A DNA stretch of 64,000 bases from assembly GCF_003971195.1 (NCBI RefSeq), contig NZ_CP034593.1, forward strand, positions 2,418,001 through 2,482,000, given 5' to 3'. The DNA comes from Flaviflexus ciconiae (GTDB lineage Bacteria; Actinomycetota; Actinomycetes; Actinomycetales; Actinomycetaceae). The position numbers were made by a program, and so were the translations under genes. Under the pieces are notes generated by a model that made no database searches, had not been told where the DNA came from, and was given only the letters and a program-made list of their open reading frames with translations. Positions within the stretch are counted from its first letter, which is position 1; each line of letters opens with the position of its first letter. Shown here one piece after another: positions 26,135 through 37,988 of this stretch.

Positions 26135-28704
26135 GTGAGCACTGCACTGTATCGACGCTATCGGCCCGAGACCTTTGAAGAGGTTGTCGGTCAGGAGCAT
26201 GTCACCGTTCCGCTCATGGCCGCCCTGGAAGGCGACCGAACGAACCACGCCTATCTGTTCTCCGGCCCGCGCGGCTGTGGAAAGACCACGTCGGCACGGA
26301 TTCTTGCCAGGTGCCTGAACTGTGCCGAGGGCCCCACGGCCACGCCGTGTGGCGAATGTGAATCGTGCGTGGAGCTGTCCCGCAACGGCTCGGGTTCCCT
26401 TGACGTGGTGGAGATGGATGCGGCGTCTCACGGCGGTGTCGAAGATGCGAGAGACCTACGGGAACGCGCTGGTTTTGCGCCGCTTCGCGACCGCTACAAG
26501 GTCTTCATTATTGACGAGGCCCACATGGTCTCGCCCCAGGGTTTCAACGCTCTCCTCAAGCTTGTTGAAGAGCCCCCGCCGCACGTTAAGTTTATTTTCG
26601 CAACGACGGAGCCCGAAAAGGTTATTGGGACCATCCGATCCCGAACCCACCACTACCCGTTCCGGCTGGTGCCGCCCGGGATCCTCGAAGACTACATGGC
26701 CGACATGTGCCGTCAAGAGAACGTCGAGATCGCAGAGGGCGTCCTCCCACTTGTTGTGCGTGCAGGAACCGGCTCGGTCCGTGACAGTCTCTCCGTCCTT
26801 GATCAGCTCATCGGCGGCGCCGGGGAGGACGGCGTGAGCTACCAGACTGCCGTGTCCCTCCTCGGGTACACGGACGGTGCCCTCCTGGATGCGGCGGTCG
26901 ATGCGATTGCCAGCGTGGATGGGGGAGCGCTCTTCACGGCAGCTGCCAACGTTGTCGAATCGGGCCTCGACCCGAGGCGCTTCGTCGAAGACCTCCTTGA
27001 ACGGCTCCGCGATCTCGTGGTCATTTCCCTTGCGGGTGAGTCCGCGAAAGCCGTTCTTGCGGCGGTCCCCGAGGACCAGCTTGACCGAATGAAGCACCAG
27101 GCCGATCAGCTCGGCGCTGGCAGGGCCTCCCGCTGTGCGGATCTAACCAACACGGCTCTGTCGGAAATGATGGGAGCAACCTCCCCGCGTCTTCAGCTTG
27201 AGCTACTCTGTGCGCGCCTCCTCCTTGCGTCCTCGACGGTTCAAACATCAGGGGGAGCCCCCGCACCGGTCGCCAGTGTTGAGGATGCTCGAGCGGCCGC
27301 GCGAGCCCTCGCCAAGAAGGGCGACAAGAAGCCGGCCGGCGAACCCAAGCCCGCCGCGGCACAGGCGGCGCCGGCGCAACAGGATCCGGCACCCGCCAAG
27401 CCCGCGGCGCGTCCCGCGCAGGAGGAGCAGGCTCCGCCAGTTAACCCGCCCGCGACGTCTGCTCCAACGCGCCTCGTTCCGGAGCCCGCCGCACAGGAGC
27501 CGGTTGTGCCCAAGGCGCCACCGGTGGATCCTCCCGCTGGTCTCGTACCACGGCCTGCGCAACAGACCACCAATGCGCCTGCTTCGGCGGAAAAGCCAGC
27601 TCCAGCTACTCAGCCGGACCTCTCGGATGAGGAGAAGCTCGCCAAGCTTCGTGGTCTCTGGCGTGATGCCATGGCGGACAGGCGTGTTCCGCCCGGAACC
27701 TCGAACTTTATTCGGGATGCCAAGGGCAAAACCTCTGTCGTGGATGGCGACCTTCATTTCGACTTCCCGACCCAGGAAGTTGCCAATCGATTTATTGATG
27801 AAGGGCGTTCGGGCGGCTTGGAAACCGTGTTCTCCGAGATGCTCAAGAAGCAACTGACGGTCCACGTCGGAGTGATCGGTGTTCCAAAAGAGACCGTCCG
27901 AGAGTCCTCTGACGATACGGAGGGTGACTCACGTGAGCGGGTAGTGACATCGACTACCGCTCCTACGGATCACTCTGCCCAGAGCCGTTTCGATGACGGG
28001 CAGTCTGGCGCACCCACTTCCGCCCCATCGCCTTCACCAGCTTCAAACGACCCAGATTCCGACGGTGGGGCTCACGGTTCAAACGATTCCGCGGAGATTG
28101 CCTCGCCGGTCGCACCGGTGCCACAGCCCACGGCTGTGACTCCGGGTGGTTCTGGGTCGGCCAATACTTCGGCGTCTGCGGACACTGGGGGGCGCGACTC
28201 CTCCCAGCGGGAGCGGCCCATGTCGGCAATCGAGCGGGCACGCGCCCGCAGTGCAGAAAGCCGGGGGAGTGCCCCCAGTCCAGCTGACGCGAGGAATGTG
28301 CCCCCGGATGACTGGGGTTATCCGGAGCCCACACCCCCGGACGATGACAAATACGGAGAGATTCCCGCGGGTCTGCCGAGCGACCTTCCAGACATTGTCA
28401 TGGAAGATTTCCCGGCCCCGCCCCCGCGGACATGCCTTCCTTCCCGGCTCCGCCCCCGCGGAATGCCCCATCAACCGGCGGTCCGGCCTTCGGTGCGTCC
28501 AGCGGAGGTAGTTTCTCGAAGCTTGCGGAGAACCGCGGTACTGTCGTGCCCGAAGAGGAAAAGCTAGATGTCGAGCATGAAGAGGAGCTCGTATCGGATG
28601 ATGATCCGCTGGCCCTCGAGGCCGAAGGAATTGGGCTACAGGTTGTTATCGAGATGTTCGGTGGCAAGGTGATTGAAGAAGTGGAGGAGGATCGCGATGT
28701 TTGA
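26135..28704 (+). CDS. dnaX: DNA polymerase III gamma/tau subunit, with one-base frameshift near the 3' end
   Basis: Corrected length about 856 residues. Clamp-loader ATPase: Walker A GPRGCGKT (44-51), zinc ligands C63, C72, C75 and C78, DEAHM, ATTEPEKVIGTI, and sensor motif GSVRDSLSVLDQ. After about residue 370 comes a long Pro/Ala-rich linker and a C-terminal tau-like region. The frame breaks at 28421-28425; one more C in the C run joins APPPADMPSFP to the frame that ends with LEAEGIGLQVVIEMFGGKVIEEVEED. Loads the sliding clamp onto DNA during replication. GTG start is probably leaderless. Overlaps the following small gene. Confidence 0.93.
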
Positions 28705-28897
28705 GTGGGAGATCGGATACGCCCCTGACCTTGAAGAGGCGATGGATCAACACCGCAGGCGAATCGAAGCCGCGCACGAAGACCTTATGCGCGGAGTCGT
28801 CGATGCTGAAAACCTCGACTGCTTCCTCGTGCTCTTGAGAGAGCAGACTCTGGGAACCGGCGAGTTTTCTGATGAAACTGGCTGGGAGGAACTCTAG
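28697..28897 (+). CDS. Small acidic protein between dnaX and recR, function unknown
   Basis: 66 residues, [22 protein letters not shown]..., predicted helical and acidic. It starts at an ATG inside the dnaX end with GGAGGA upstream, and its last base overlaps recR's GTG, so all three are coupled. Many bacteria have YbaB/EbfC at this spot; this protein is much shorter and does not resemble it. Not recognised. Confidence 0.7.
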   Translation: MFEWEIGYAPDLEEAMDQHRRRIEAAHEDLMRGVVDAENLDCFLVLLREQTLGTGEFSDETGWEEL

Positions 28898-29538
28898 TGG
28901 CCGGAGTTTATGACGGCGCGGTCCAGGACCTTATCGATGAGCTGGGACGCCTCCCCGGTATCGGACCGAAGAGCGCGCAACGCATTGCTTTCCACCTGCT
29001 GTCCTCCGAAGAGGCAGATGTCCAAGCACTCATTGACGCGATGACGGCCGTGAAGTCAAAGGTTCGGTTCTGCGATATTTGCGGCAACGTGACCGAACAG
29101 GAGCAGTGTCGGATCTGCTCTGACCCGCGTCGCGTCGATACGGTGATCTGCGTTGTGGAAGAACCGAAGGACATCGTTGCCATTGAACGGACACGAGAGT
29201 ACCGCGGCAGGTACCACGTGCTCGGAGGAGCCATCAATCCCATCGAGGGCGTGGGCCCCGACGATCTGCGTATCCGGCAACTGTTCACCAGACTTGCTGA
29301 CGGCAAGGTGCAAGAGATCATTATTGCGACCGACCCGAACATCGAGGGTGAGGCCACCGCTTCCTATCTGATCCGTTCTCTCGCCCCCATGGGAGTCAAC
29401 GTCTCCCGTCTGGCCTCCGGCCTTCCGGTAGGCGGCGACCTTGAGTATGCTGACGAAATCACGCTCTCTCGAGCCTTCGAGGGACGCACAATGGTGCATA
29501 GGACTTCTGCCGACCCGAACGGCACGAAGGAGACCTAA
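28897..29538 (+). CDS. recR: Recombination mediator protein RecR
   Basis: 213 residues. Helix-hairpin-helix ([20 protein letters not shown], 17-35), zinc finger C59-x2-C62...C71-x2-C74, and Toprim domain with [14 protein letters not shown] and [15 protein letters not shown]. With RecO and RecF it helps RecA load at gaps. The GTG is preceded by GGGAGGAACT. dnaX-(small)-recR order is conserved. Confidence 0.96.
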   Translation: MAGVYDGAVQDLIDELGRLPGIGPKSAQRIAFHLLSSEEADVQALIDAMTAVKSKVRFCDICGNVTEQEQCRICSDPRRVDTVICVVEEPKDIVAIERTREYRGRYHVLGGAINPIEGVGPDDLRIRQLFTRLADGKVQEIIIATDPNIEGEATASYLIRSLAPMGVNVSRLASGLPVGGDLEYADEITLSRAFEGRTMVHRTSADPNGTKET

Positions 29539-29645
29539 TATTGCACTCATCACCATCCAATTAATGAGAAATGTGGGATGGACTCTAGGAGTGTTCGGCA
29601 AATGGTCGGACAATGGGAGCCACCCAATCAGACGGAGTAGACATC

Positions 29646-31948
<2,303 letters not shown>

Positions 31949-31998
31949 TTCCGATCATCACGGAGATTCCTTCACCGGATCGTCTAAAACCTGAAAAC

Positions 31999-32035
31999 CT
32001 TGGTGGGGCGCAGTTTCAAACTGCGCCCCACCAAG
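31999..32035 (+). terminator. Terminator after asd
   Basis: A perfect 15-bp stem (31999-32013 with 32021-32035) and a seven-base loop, 51 bases after the asd stop. It has an A-rich left flank, so it could also work on the other strand. Confidence 0.75.
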
Positions 32036-32153
32036 CGTGAATACGATGAATTGGTTCGCGCATGGAAGATCCGCGGATGAGAATGACCCTCCTCAGGTGG
32101 CGGGGACCTGCGCTCGGTAGCAGCCGCGGGAAAGCAAGCCGGTTCGGTATTGC

Positions 32154-33377
32154 CTAGTCGCCACCCGAGTTGAGGAGTGCCCGCTCGTCGGGTCTGTGAA
32201 TGAGGATCTGTTCGATGTAGGAGCGGGTGGAGTAGGCCATGGAAACGTCATGCCCGGCCTTTTCCGACATGTACCAGCGGTGTTCGAGAAGTTCGTGGTA
32301 GAGCTCGGCGGGCTGGAGACGGCCCCGGAGGTGGACGGGGATGGCGCTGACCGATGGCTCGAAGATGTTCAGCATCCACGACTGAGCAACGGTGCGTAGG
32401 GGTTCGTCGGTTAGGCCAGAATGGGCCCGGTAGGATTCGATGTCATTGAGGAGCCTGCGCGCCTGGTTCTCTTCCACGTCGAGACCGGTGAGCCGCATGA
32501 TTTGTCGGTGATAGTGGCCAGCATCGACAACAACGGGTTGGATCGACACCGAGGTGCCCGCGCTATCAGTTGTCATGGTAAACTCGCCGACGTCAAAACC
32601 GAGTGAGTTGAGCCGGTTGATCCTGTCATCCATCCGCCAACGCTCGTTCGTCGCAAAGGAATCGACCCTGGTGAGCTCGCCCCACAGGGTCGTATAGCGC
32701 TCTTCGAGTCGGTCGCCAAGGGCAATGACGTTAACATCTGCGTCCAGCATTTCGCCTGACTGGAGATCCATGAGCTCGCCAATGATATTTGTGCGGGCCA
32801 CGTCGATATCGTAGGTCCGTTTTCCGTTCGACAATTTCTCGTATAGTTCGCCCGTTTCGGCATCGACCAGGTAGGCGGCGAACGCACCGGCATCCCTGCG
32901 GAACAGGGTGTTAGACAGTGACACGTCGCCCCAGTAGAAGCCGAGCAGGTGCAGGCGGACAAGAAGGATCGACAGGGCGTCGATCAGTCGGTCAGCCGTC
33001 TCGGGCTTGAGCCACTGCCCGAACAGTGCCCGGTAGGGCAACGAGTACGGCAGATGTTCGGTGATGAGAGCTGCCTGTAGGGGGCTCCCGTCAGCGCTTA
33101 CCCGGCCGGTGACGACCGCCAGGGGCGTGACCGCGGGAGCGTCGATCTTGCCAAGGTCCCGCAGCATGTCGTACTCGCGGTGAGCGATGGAATCGGAGAT
33201 TTCCTTGATGGCGATAACGCGGCCCTCGAGGTGCGCGAATTGCACGACATGCCTCGAGATGCCCCGAGGTAGGGCCGCGATCGTCTCCTCCGGCCAGTTC
33301 TCCAAAGGTAGGTGCCACGGAAGATCGAACAGTGCGGGTTCGGGATATGCGGCAGTGATTTGGAGGGAAACTGACAC
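32154..33377 (-). CDS. DUF4032 protein with lipopolysaccharide-kinase-like domain
   Basis: 407 residues. The first half looks like a small atypical kinase: AIKEISDSIAHREYDML (Lys), ITEHLPYSLPYR, and HLLGFYWGDVSLSNTLFRRD with GDxSxxNT as the catalytic loop and LVDAETGE as the metal Asp. The second half (about 230-400) matches the DUF4032 C-terminal domain (EHRWYMSEKAGHDVS near the end). Family members are common in actinobacteria but no function is known; phosphotransfer is inferred from the residues. The preceding minus-strand gene is 37 bases upstream, so they may be co-transcribed. Confidence 0.82.
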   Translation of the reverse strand: MSVSLQITAAYPEPALFDLPWHLPLENWPEETIAALPRGISRHVVQFAHLEGRVIAIKEISDSIAHREYDMLRDLGKIDAPAVTPLAVVTGRVSADGSPLQAALITEHLPYSLPYRALFGQWLKPETADRLIDALSILLVRLHLLGFYWGDVSLSNTLFRRDAGAFAAYLVDAETGELYEKLSNGKRTYDIDVARTNIIGELMDLQSGEMLDADVNVIALGDRLEERYTTLWGELTRVDSFATNERWRMDDRINRLNSLGFDVGEFTMTTDSAGTSVSIQPVVVDAGHYHRQIMRLTGLDVEENQARRLLNDIESYRAHSGLTDEPLRTVAQSWMLNIFEPSVSAIPVHLRGRLQPAELYHELLEHRWYMSEKAGHDVSMAYSTRSYIEQILIHRPDERALLNSGGD

Positions 33378-33414
33378 GGAGGCCTTTCTGGGCGTAAGGC
33401 GCCCACCTGGTGAA

Positions 33415-34545
33415 CTAACGCCGGTTCAGGGCGTTGCCAGTTGACTGGCTGAAGAAGTAGCCGGTGCCCGGCTTTAGCTGGACGTGGATGACCTCGTCTG
33501 CTTCGGGGACAGACGCGGGAGGGATGCGGATAACAACCTGGTCGGACCCATCGCCGGAACCGAATTTGTCGACCTCTGACTCGTGTCCAAGGACGCTACC
33601 GTAAATGTAGGCATCGGAGCCGAGTTCCTCGACAAGGGTGACCTTGACGGGGATTGTGTACTCGGCGCCAGCTTCGGCACGTTCGAGGTTCTCGGGACGG
33701 AAACCGACGATGATGCGGTTGTCATCTTCCGGGCTGATTGAAGACTGCACATCGGCGGGAAGCGGAACACGAGCCTCGCCGTAGATGGCGTGGTCACCAT
33801 CGATACGCCAGGAACCGATGTTCATCGCGGGGGAGCCGATGAAGCCGGCGACGAAGCGGTTGGCGGGGGAGTCGTACATTTCGCGCGGGGTGCCAACCTG
33901 CTGGAGGAGACCGTCCTTGAGGACCGCGATCCGGTCACCCATGGTCAGGGCCTCGGTCTGGTCGTGCGTGACGTAGACGGTGGTGATGCCGAGGCGGCGC
34001 TGGAGCGACGCAATCTGGGTGCGGGTCTGGACGCGGAGCTTCGCATCGAGGTTCGACAGCGGCTCATCCATAAGGAACACCTGGGGCTGACGAACAATTG
34101 CACGGCCCATCGCGACGCGCTGACGCTGGCCACCGGAAAGTGCCTTAGGCTTGCGCTCGAGGTACTCCTCAAGGTCAAGAATCTTTGCGGCCTCCAGGAC
34201 GCGCGCGTTGATCTCTTCCTTTGGGGTGCCCGCGATCTTCAGGGCAAAGCCCATGTTCTGGGCCACTGTCATGTGGGGGTAGAGGGCGTAGTTCTGGAAC
34301 ACCATTGCGATGTCCCTGTCCTTCGGGGTGACGTCTGTGACGTCCTTATCGCCAATGAAGATGCGTCCCTGATCGACTTCTTCAAGACCGGCAAGCATGC
34401 GGAGTGACGTTGACTTTCCACATCCCGAGGGTCCAACGAGAACGAGAAACTCGCCGTCCTCAATTTCTAGGTTGAGCGAATCAACCGCCGGCTTATCTGA
34501 GCCGGGGTAAACGCGCGTGGCGTTGCTAAAGGTTACAGTGGCCAT
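33415..34545 (-). CDS. Sugar ABC transporter ATPase, MsiK/UgpC type
   Basis: 376 residues. Walker A GPSGCGKSTSL, LSGGQRQRVAMGRA, Walker B VFLMDEPLSNLDAK, switch His VYVTHDQTEALTMG, and a C-terminal regulatory MalK-like domain (FRPENLERAEAG). No sugar permease or binding protein is nearby; this single ATPase probably serves several sugar importers, as MsiK does in other actinobacteria. ATG at 34545 with AGGGA upstream; the open frame has five more codons upstream. A hairpin (34641-34660) lies in the leader. Confidence 0.93.
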   Translation of the reverse strand: MATVTFSNATRVYPGSDKPAVDSLNLEIEDGEFLVLVGPSGCGKSTSLRMLAGLEEVDQGRIFIGDKDVTDVTPKDRDIAMVFQNYALYPHMTVAQNMGFALKIAGTPKEEINARVLEAAKILDLEEYLERKPKALSGGQRQRVAMGRAIVRQPQVFLMDEPLSNLDAKLRVQTRTQIASLQRRLGITTVYVTHDQTEALTMGDRIAVLKDGLLQQVGTPREMYDSPANRFVAGFIGSPAMNIGSWRIDGDHAIYGEARVPLPADVQSSISPEDDNRIIVGFRPENLERAEAGAEYTIPVKVTLVEELGSDAYIYGSVLGHESEVDKFGSGDGSDQVVIRIPPASVPEADEVIHVQLKPGTGYFFSQSTGNALNRR

Positions 34546-34640
34546 GAGAGGTCCCTTCACCGGCAGGTACGTGCCGGACGATCCGATGTGAAGGTGCCGG
34601 TACCGGGTGTCGGCACTGACACGGCCACTTAAAGAATGGA

Positions 34641-34660
34641 GAGGAACACCGCTGTTCCTC
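34641..34660 (-). repeat. Hairpin in the UgpC-type gene leader
   Basis: 8-bp inverted repeat GAGGAACA-N4-TGTTCCTC, followed on the minus strand by a pyrimidine-rich run ending in TTCTTT. Could be a terminator/attenuator or a binding site. Confidence 0.4.
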
Positions 34661-34758
34661 GGGCTTCTCCAGCGGCCTCCTTAATAATGCCGGTTTTGTC
34701 ACCAACATTTCAAGTGAGAACTCCCCATCCGTGTCAGTGCTCATAGGAGAATCTCAGG

Positions 34759-34764
34759 TACCGT
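34759..34764 (+). promoter_or_regulatory. -10 element of the Ser/Thr kinase gene, likely leaderless
   Basis: TACCGT ends seven bases before the GTG start; no Shine-Dalgarno in between. Confidence 0.4.
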
Positions 34765-34771
34765 AGAAGAC

Positions 34772-36544
34772 GTGCAGGAGCGCAGTGAAATTGGCGGCTA
34801 TCAGCTGGTTGAGAAAATCGGCTTCGGTGGCATGTCGACCGTGTATGAGGCGCTTGACGGTGGCGGCGATCGTGTCGCTCTCAAGCTTCTCCACCCGTCG
34901 ATCGCAGCCGACCCCAACGCAAGGGACCGGCTGCGCCGCGAAGTGCGCACGCTACGGCAAGTAACCGGGCCCTACGTTGCCCAGGTCATCGATGCTGAAA
35001 CGGAAGACGACGAGGCCTTTATTGTCACCGAGCTCATCGACGGCCCCACCCTGTCCGTGGATGTTTCCGAAAACGGCGTATTTGTCGGTAAGGACCTTGC
35101 CGACCTGGCAAAAGAGCTAGCCGAGGCCCTGTCCGCTATTCACAGCAAGGGAGTTCTCCACAGGGATCTCAAGCCGTCGAACGTTATGATGAGCCAACGC
35201 GGCCCTGTCCTCATTGACTTCGGTATCGCCCAGATCGCTGAGGAATCACGCCTGACAGCGACCGGCCTGATCGCTCACACGCCGGGCTATGCGGCTCCCG
35301 AAGTTCTGAACGGGGATGACCCCACGACCGCAGCCGACTGGTGGTCGTGGGCCGCGACGCTTGCCTACGCCGCAACGGGGCACGCCCCGTTTGGTACTGG
35401 GCATAGCCCCAAGGTGACGAGGAAGGTCCTGACGGGCGAATGCGACCTGTCGGGAGCCGATCCGGTCGTCGCCTACGCGCTTGAGGCCGCTCTCAACTGT
35501 CGGCCCGATCGGCGTCCCGACCCCGTTCAGGTCATCGGAATGCTGGACGGCACGATCGAGGTCGACGAAGATGATCTCGCGCTCGGCCCCACCCATGCAG
35601 ACCACATGTCGCTGGGATACACCCAGGATACGAGGGCGCTCGATGCTCTTGATGCGATTGAGGAAACGGAGCGTTCAGCCGGTCCCGGGTCTGCGCCCCC
35701 ACCCTACTTCCCGCCACAGGCGGGACGGGCACCCGTGCACCAGCCTGCGAACCCGCCGAGCGGACAGTTCCTGCCGAATCAGCAAGTCTCCCAGCAGCCC
35801 GTTAGCCATCACCGGGCACCGCAGCAACTGAACCACCAGGCCGGACAGCAGCTCCACCAAACAAGCCCGTACGACCACGGGGGATCGGCCGTGTTCCATC
35901 CGCGCCAGGACTTCGCCGTCGTTGCCCACGCCCGGTTTGATCCGCGGTTCACGAGCAACCCGGCACCAATACCGGACTGGCTACGTCCTGCCCCGCGCCG
36001 GCCCTGGATCACCATCATGCTGTGGCTCGTGTTTACCGCATGGGCGGGAGTTCTACCCAGCTACTCGATTGCCCTGTTCGTGGCGTACTCGCTCGTCACG
36101 TCGATTGTCGGAGTGGCCCGCGACGGTCTAATCCGTGCTCGTCTCGAACGAGGCGGTCGATATCGGACCGAGTCGATGACCATCATTGGCAGGCTGCCGC
36201 TGTCGATCTTCGGCGGCATTGCCCGCACCGTCGCCTCTGTTGGTTCCGGCGTCGTCATCGGCGGTGGGCTTGCCTGGATGTGTCATGGACTGTTCGGTAC
36301 CGCCGAGATCGTGTGCACCGCGGGCGGTGCCCTGATTGGTAGCTGGATTGCCTGGATTTATCCGACGAGCGGACCGTCGCGGGAAACCACCCGTCACCTG
36401 TTCGCCACCATCGCACCTTCGGCGGGATACCGCCTGTTCTGGGGCGTGCTCGCCCTAGCCCTCCTGTCGCTGGCCCTGTCGGTCTATTCCGGTGGCGCAG
36501 ATCCTGACTGGAGCCCGTTCTCAACACCTTTCATCTTCAACTAG
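34772..36544 (+). CDS. Membrane-associated Ser/Thr protein kinase (PknB/Hanks type)
   Basis: 590 residues. Kinase domain 10-270: glycine loop IGFGGMSTVYEA, Lys38, HRDLKPSN (130-137), DFG (149-151), GYAAPEVL. A Gln/Pro/His-rich linker (about 300-390) follows, then four or so membrane helices (about 415-590), with no PASTA or other sensor domain seen. Phosphorylates Ser/Thr on target proteins; targets unknown. GTG start, no SD. The next gene begins 11 bases after the stop, so they could share a transcript. Confidence 0.9.
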   Translation: MQERSEIGGYQLVEKIGFGGMSTVYEALDGGGDRVALKLLHPSIAADPNARDRLRREVRTLRQVTGPYVAQVIDAETEDDEAFIVTELIDGPTLSVDVSENGVFVGKDLADLAKELAEALSAIHSKGVLHRDLKPSNVMMSQRGPVLIDFGIAQIAEESRLTATGLIAHTPGYAAPEVLNGDDPTTAADWWSWAATLAYAATGHAPFGTGHSPKVTRKVLTGECDLSGADPVVAYALEAALNCRPDRRPDPVQVIGMLDGTIEVDEDDLALGPTHADHMSLGYTQDTRALDALDAIEETERSAGPGSAPPPYFPPQAGRAPVHQPANPPSGQFLPNQQVSQQPVSHHRAPQQLNHQAGQQLHQTSPYDHGGSAVFHPRQDFAVVAHARFDPRFTSNPAPIPDWLRPAPRRPWITIMLWLVFTAWAGVLPSYSIALFVAYSLVTSIVGVARDGLIRARLERGGRYRTESMTIIGRLPLSIFGGIARTVASVGSGVVIGGGLAWMCHGLFGTAEIVCTAGGALIGSWIAWIYPTSGPSRETTRHLFATIAPSAGYRLFWGVLALALLSLALSVYSGGADPDWSPFSTPFIFN

Positions 36545-36554
36545 ACTGTTTTCT

Positions 36555-36938
36555 ATGACCGCGCGTAACCGACTCGTCATCGCCGCAGTGCCCGCACTTG
36601 CTGCGATTCTGACGTCCGTTGGTGCGCGGTGCACCGATGCGGTCCACCCCTATCTTTCGGCGATCGGAATCGTCCACGAGGACGCCGGTTGCACGAGCGG
36701 CACTGCCCTTGGCCCGAGCACCTTCCAGGTTGTTGGCCTGCTCGCCATGGTCCTTCTCGGAGTTGTCGCCAATTCGGTTGCGGTCCGAGAAGCCGCCACC
36801 GCTTTCATTGCGCACCTTGTTCCCACCGTGCCGCGGTGGAGGACCCCGGACCCGGTCCCGGTCATGGCTGGATACGTTCGACAGAGCACGTGGGGAGTTT
36901 CCCGGGCTGTTGGATCACGCGACCCTCCCGGGTGCTAG
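36555..36938 (+). CDS. Small predicted membrane protein, unknown function
   Basis: 127 residues with about two membrane helices (NRLVIAAVPALAAILTSV and FQVVGLLAMVLLGVVAN) and two Cys in the external part between them. No family recognised. Placed between the kinase and the DsbA-like gene; could be a partner of the thiol oxidoreductase, which is speculation. The last 15 residues are of unusual composition. Confidence 0.6.
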   Translation: MTARNRLVIAAVPALAAILTSVGARCTDAVHPYLSAIGIVHEDAGCTSGTALGPSTFQVVGLLAMVLLGVVANSVAVREAATAFIAHLVPTVPRWRTPDPVPVMAGYVRQSTWGVSRAVGSRDPPGC

Positions 36939-36989
36939 CGAGAAACCCAGCCCCAATCTCTCATTTCAGTACGAAGGGACCCCCACATC

Positions 36990-37811
36990 ATGGCTAATCA
37001 GCAGACAAAGGCGGAGCGCCGCGAAGCAGCCCGCGAAAAGGCCCGCAAGCTCCAGGAGCTCGAGGAAAAGCGCGCGAAGCGCAACAAGCTCATCACCATC
37101 ATCGTTAGCGTCGTCGCAATCGCTCTCGTTGGCGTCGCAATCTGGTCGATCGTTGCCAACGGTAGCGATGACGAAGAAGACGCGATGCGTCAGGAGTACG
37201 ATCCGGTTGCAGTCCAGGTTGAGCCCGTCACCATCGAAGGTGCAGACGTCCCGACCGGCTTCTCGGTGCTCGGTGAAGACGCCGAGCACTCGGAAGACGC
37301 ACAGCGAGTCGAGATTTACTTCGACTACATGTGCATCCACTGCAACAACCTTGAGCAGTGGAACGGCGGCGATCTCAACGAAATTACCGCTCAAGGTGAC
37401 GCCGAGATCTTCTACTACCCCGTTGCGATCTTGAACAACGACATCTCCGCCTACGGTGCGGCAACGTTCCAGTACATTGCTGAGAACTCGCCCGAGCACT
37501 TGATGGCGTACCACAAGAATCTCTTCGACATCACCGATGCCTACCTCTACAACCGCGAGGCCGTCCGCCCCGACTGGGACAGCGTGAAGCAGGCGGCACG
37601 TGACGCAGGCGTTCCCGACGACATGGTGGACTCCCTCGAATCCGAGGTCGACCTCGAATGGGTCAACGCGGCCAACCAGCAGTTCAGCGCCAACGGCTTC
37701 ACCGGTACCCCGACCGTTCTCCTGAACGGAGAGGTCAACTACGAGTATGCGGAGAACGACTTCCCCGCCATGCTCGGCCTGGCAGAGCCCGAGGCTGACA
37801 CGGAGGAATAA
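36990..37811 (+). CDS. Membrane-anchored DsbA-like thiol-disulfide oxidoreductase
   Basis: 273 residues. Lys/Arg/Glu-rich cytoplasmic coil (1-32), one membrane helix (33-54), and an extracellular thioredoxin-fold DsbA domain with CIHC active site (115-118) after EIYFDYM and cis-Pro in FTGTPTVLL. Makes or rearranges disulfides in exported proteins. Motif and topology match actinobacterial DsbA-like proteins. ATG with GAAGGGA upstream; the nearest upstream gene is the small membrane protein. Confidence 0.9.
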   Translation: MANQQTKAERREAAREKARKLQELEEKRAKRNKLITIIVSVVAIALVGVAIWSIVANGSDDEEDAMRQEYDPVAVQVEPVTIEGADVPTGFSVLGEDAEHSEDAQRVEIYFDYMCIHCNNLEQWNGGDLNEITAQGDAEIFYYPVAILNNDISAYGAATFQYIAENSPEHLMAYHKNLFDITDAYLYNREAVRPDWDSVKQAARDAGVPDDMVDSLESEVDLEWVNAANQQFSANGFTGTPTVLLNGEVNYEYAENDFPAMLGLAEPEADTEE

Positions 37812-37872
37812 GAATCACAGTTCGCGGGTTGGCTTTGCCAGCGACAGATCTGGCAGAATTGACCCGCGCCAC

Positions 37873-37945
37873 GCCACCTTAGCTCAGCTGGTAGAGCACC
37901 CGCCTTGTAAGCGGACGGTCGTCGGTTCGAATCCGACAGGTGGCT
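37873..37945 (+). tRNA. tRNA-Thr (anticodon TGT)
   Basis: 73 nt. Acceptor GCCACCT with AGGTGGC, D loop AGCTCAGCTGGTAGAGC, anticodon loop CTTGTAA, T loop GGTTCGAATCC. CCA not encoded. Followed at once by a terminator hairpin. Confidence 0.95.
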
Positions 37946-37948
37946 CAG

Positions 37949-37988
37949 CAAAGCCCCGGCATTCGTCACAAGCGAGATCGGGGCTTTG
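37949..37988 (+). terminator. Terminator of tRNA-Thr
   Basis: A 10-bp stem (CAAAGCCCCG, 37949-37958, with 37979-37988) four bases after the tRNA end. Confidence 0.75.

Noticed and set aside
36619..37434. 271-codon plus-strand frame overlapping the small membrane protein and DsbA-like gene
   Set aside because: Ser/Pro/Arg-rich composition typical of a wrong frame; the DsbA-like frame carries CxxC, cis-Pro and RBS.
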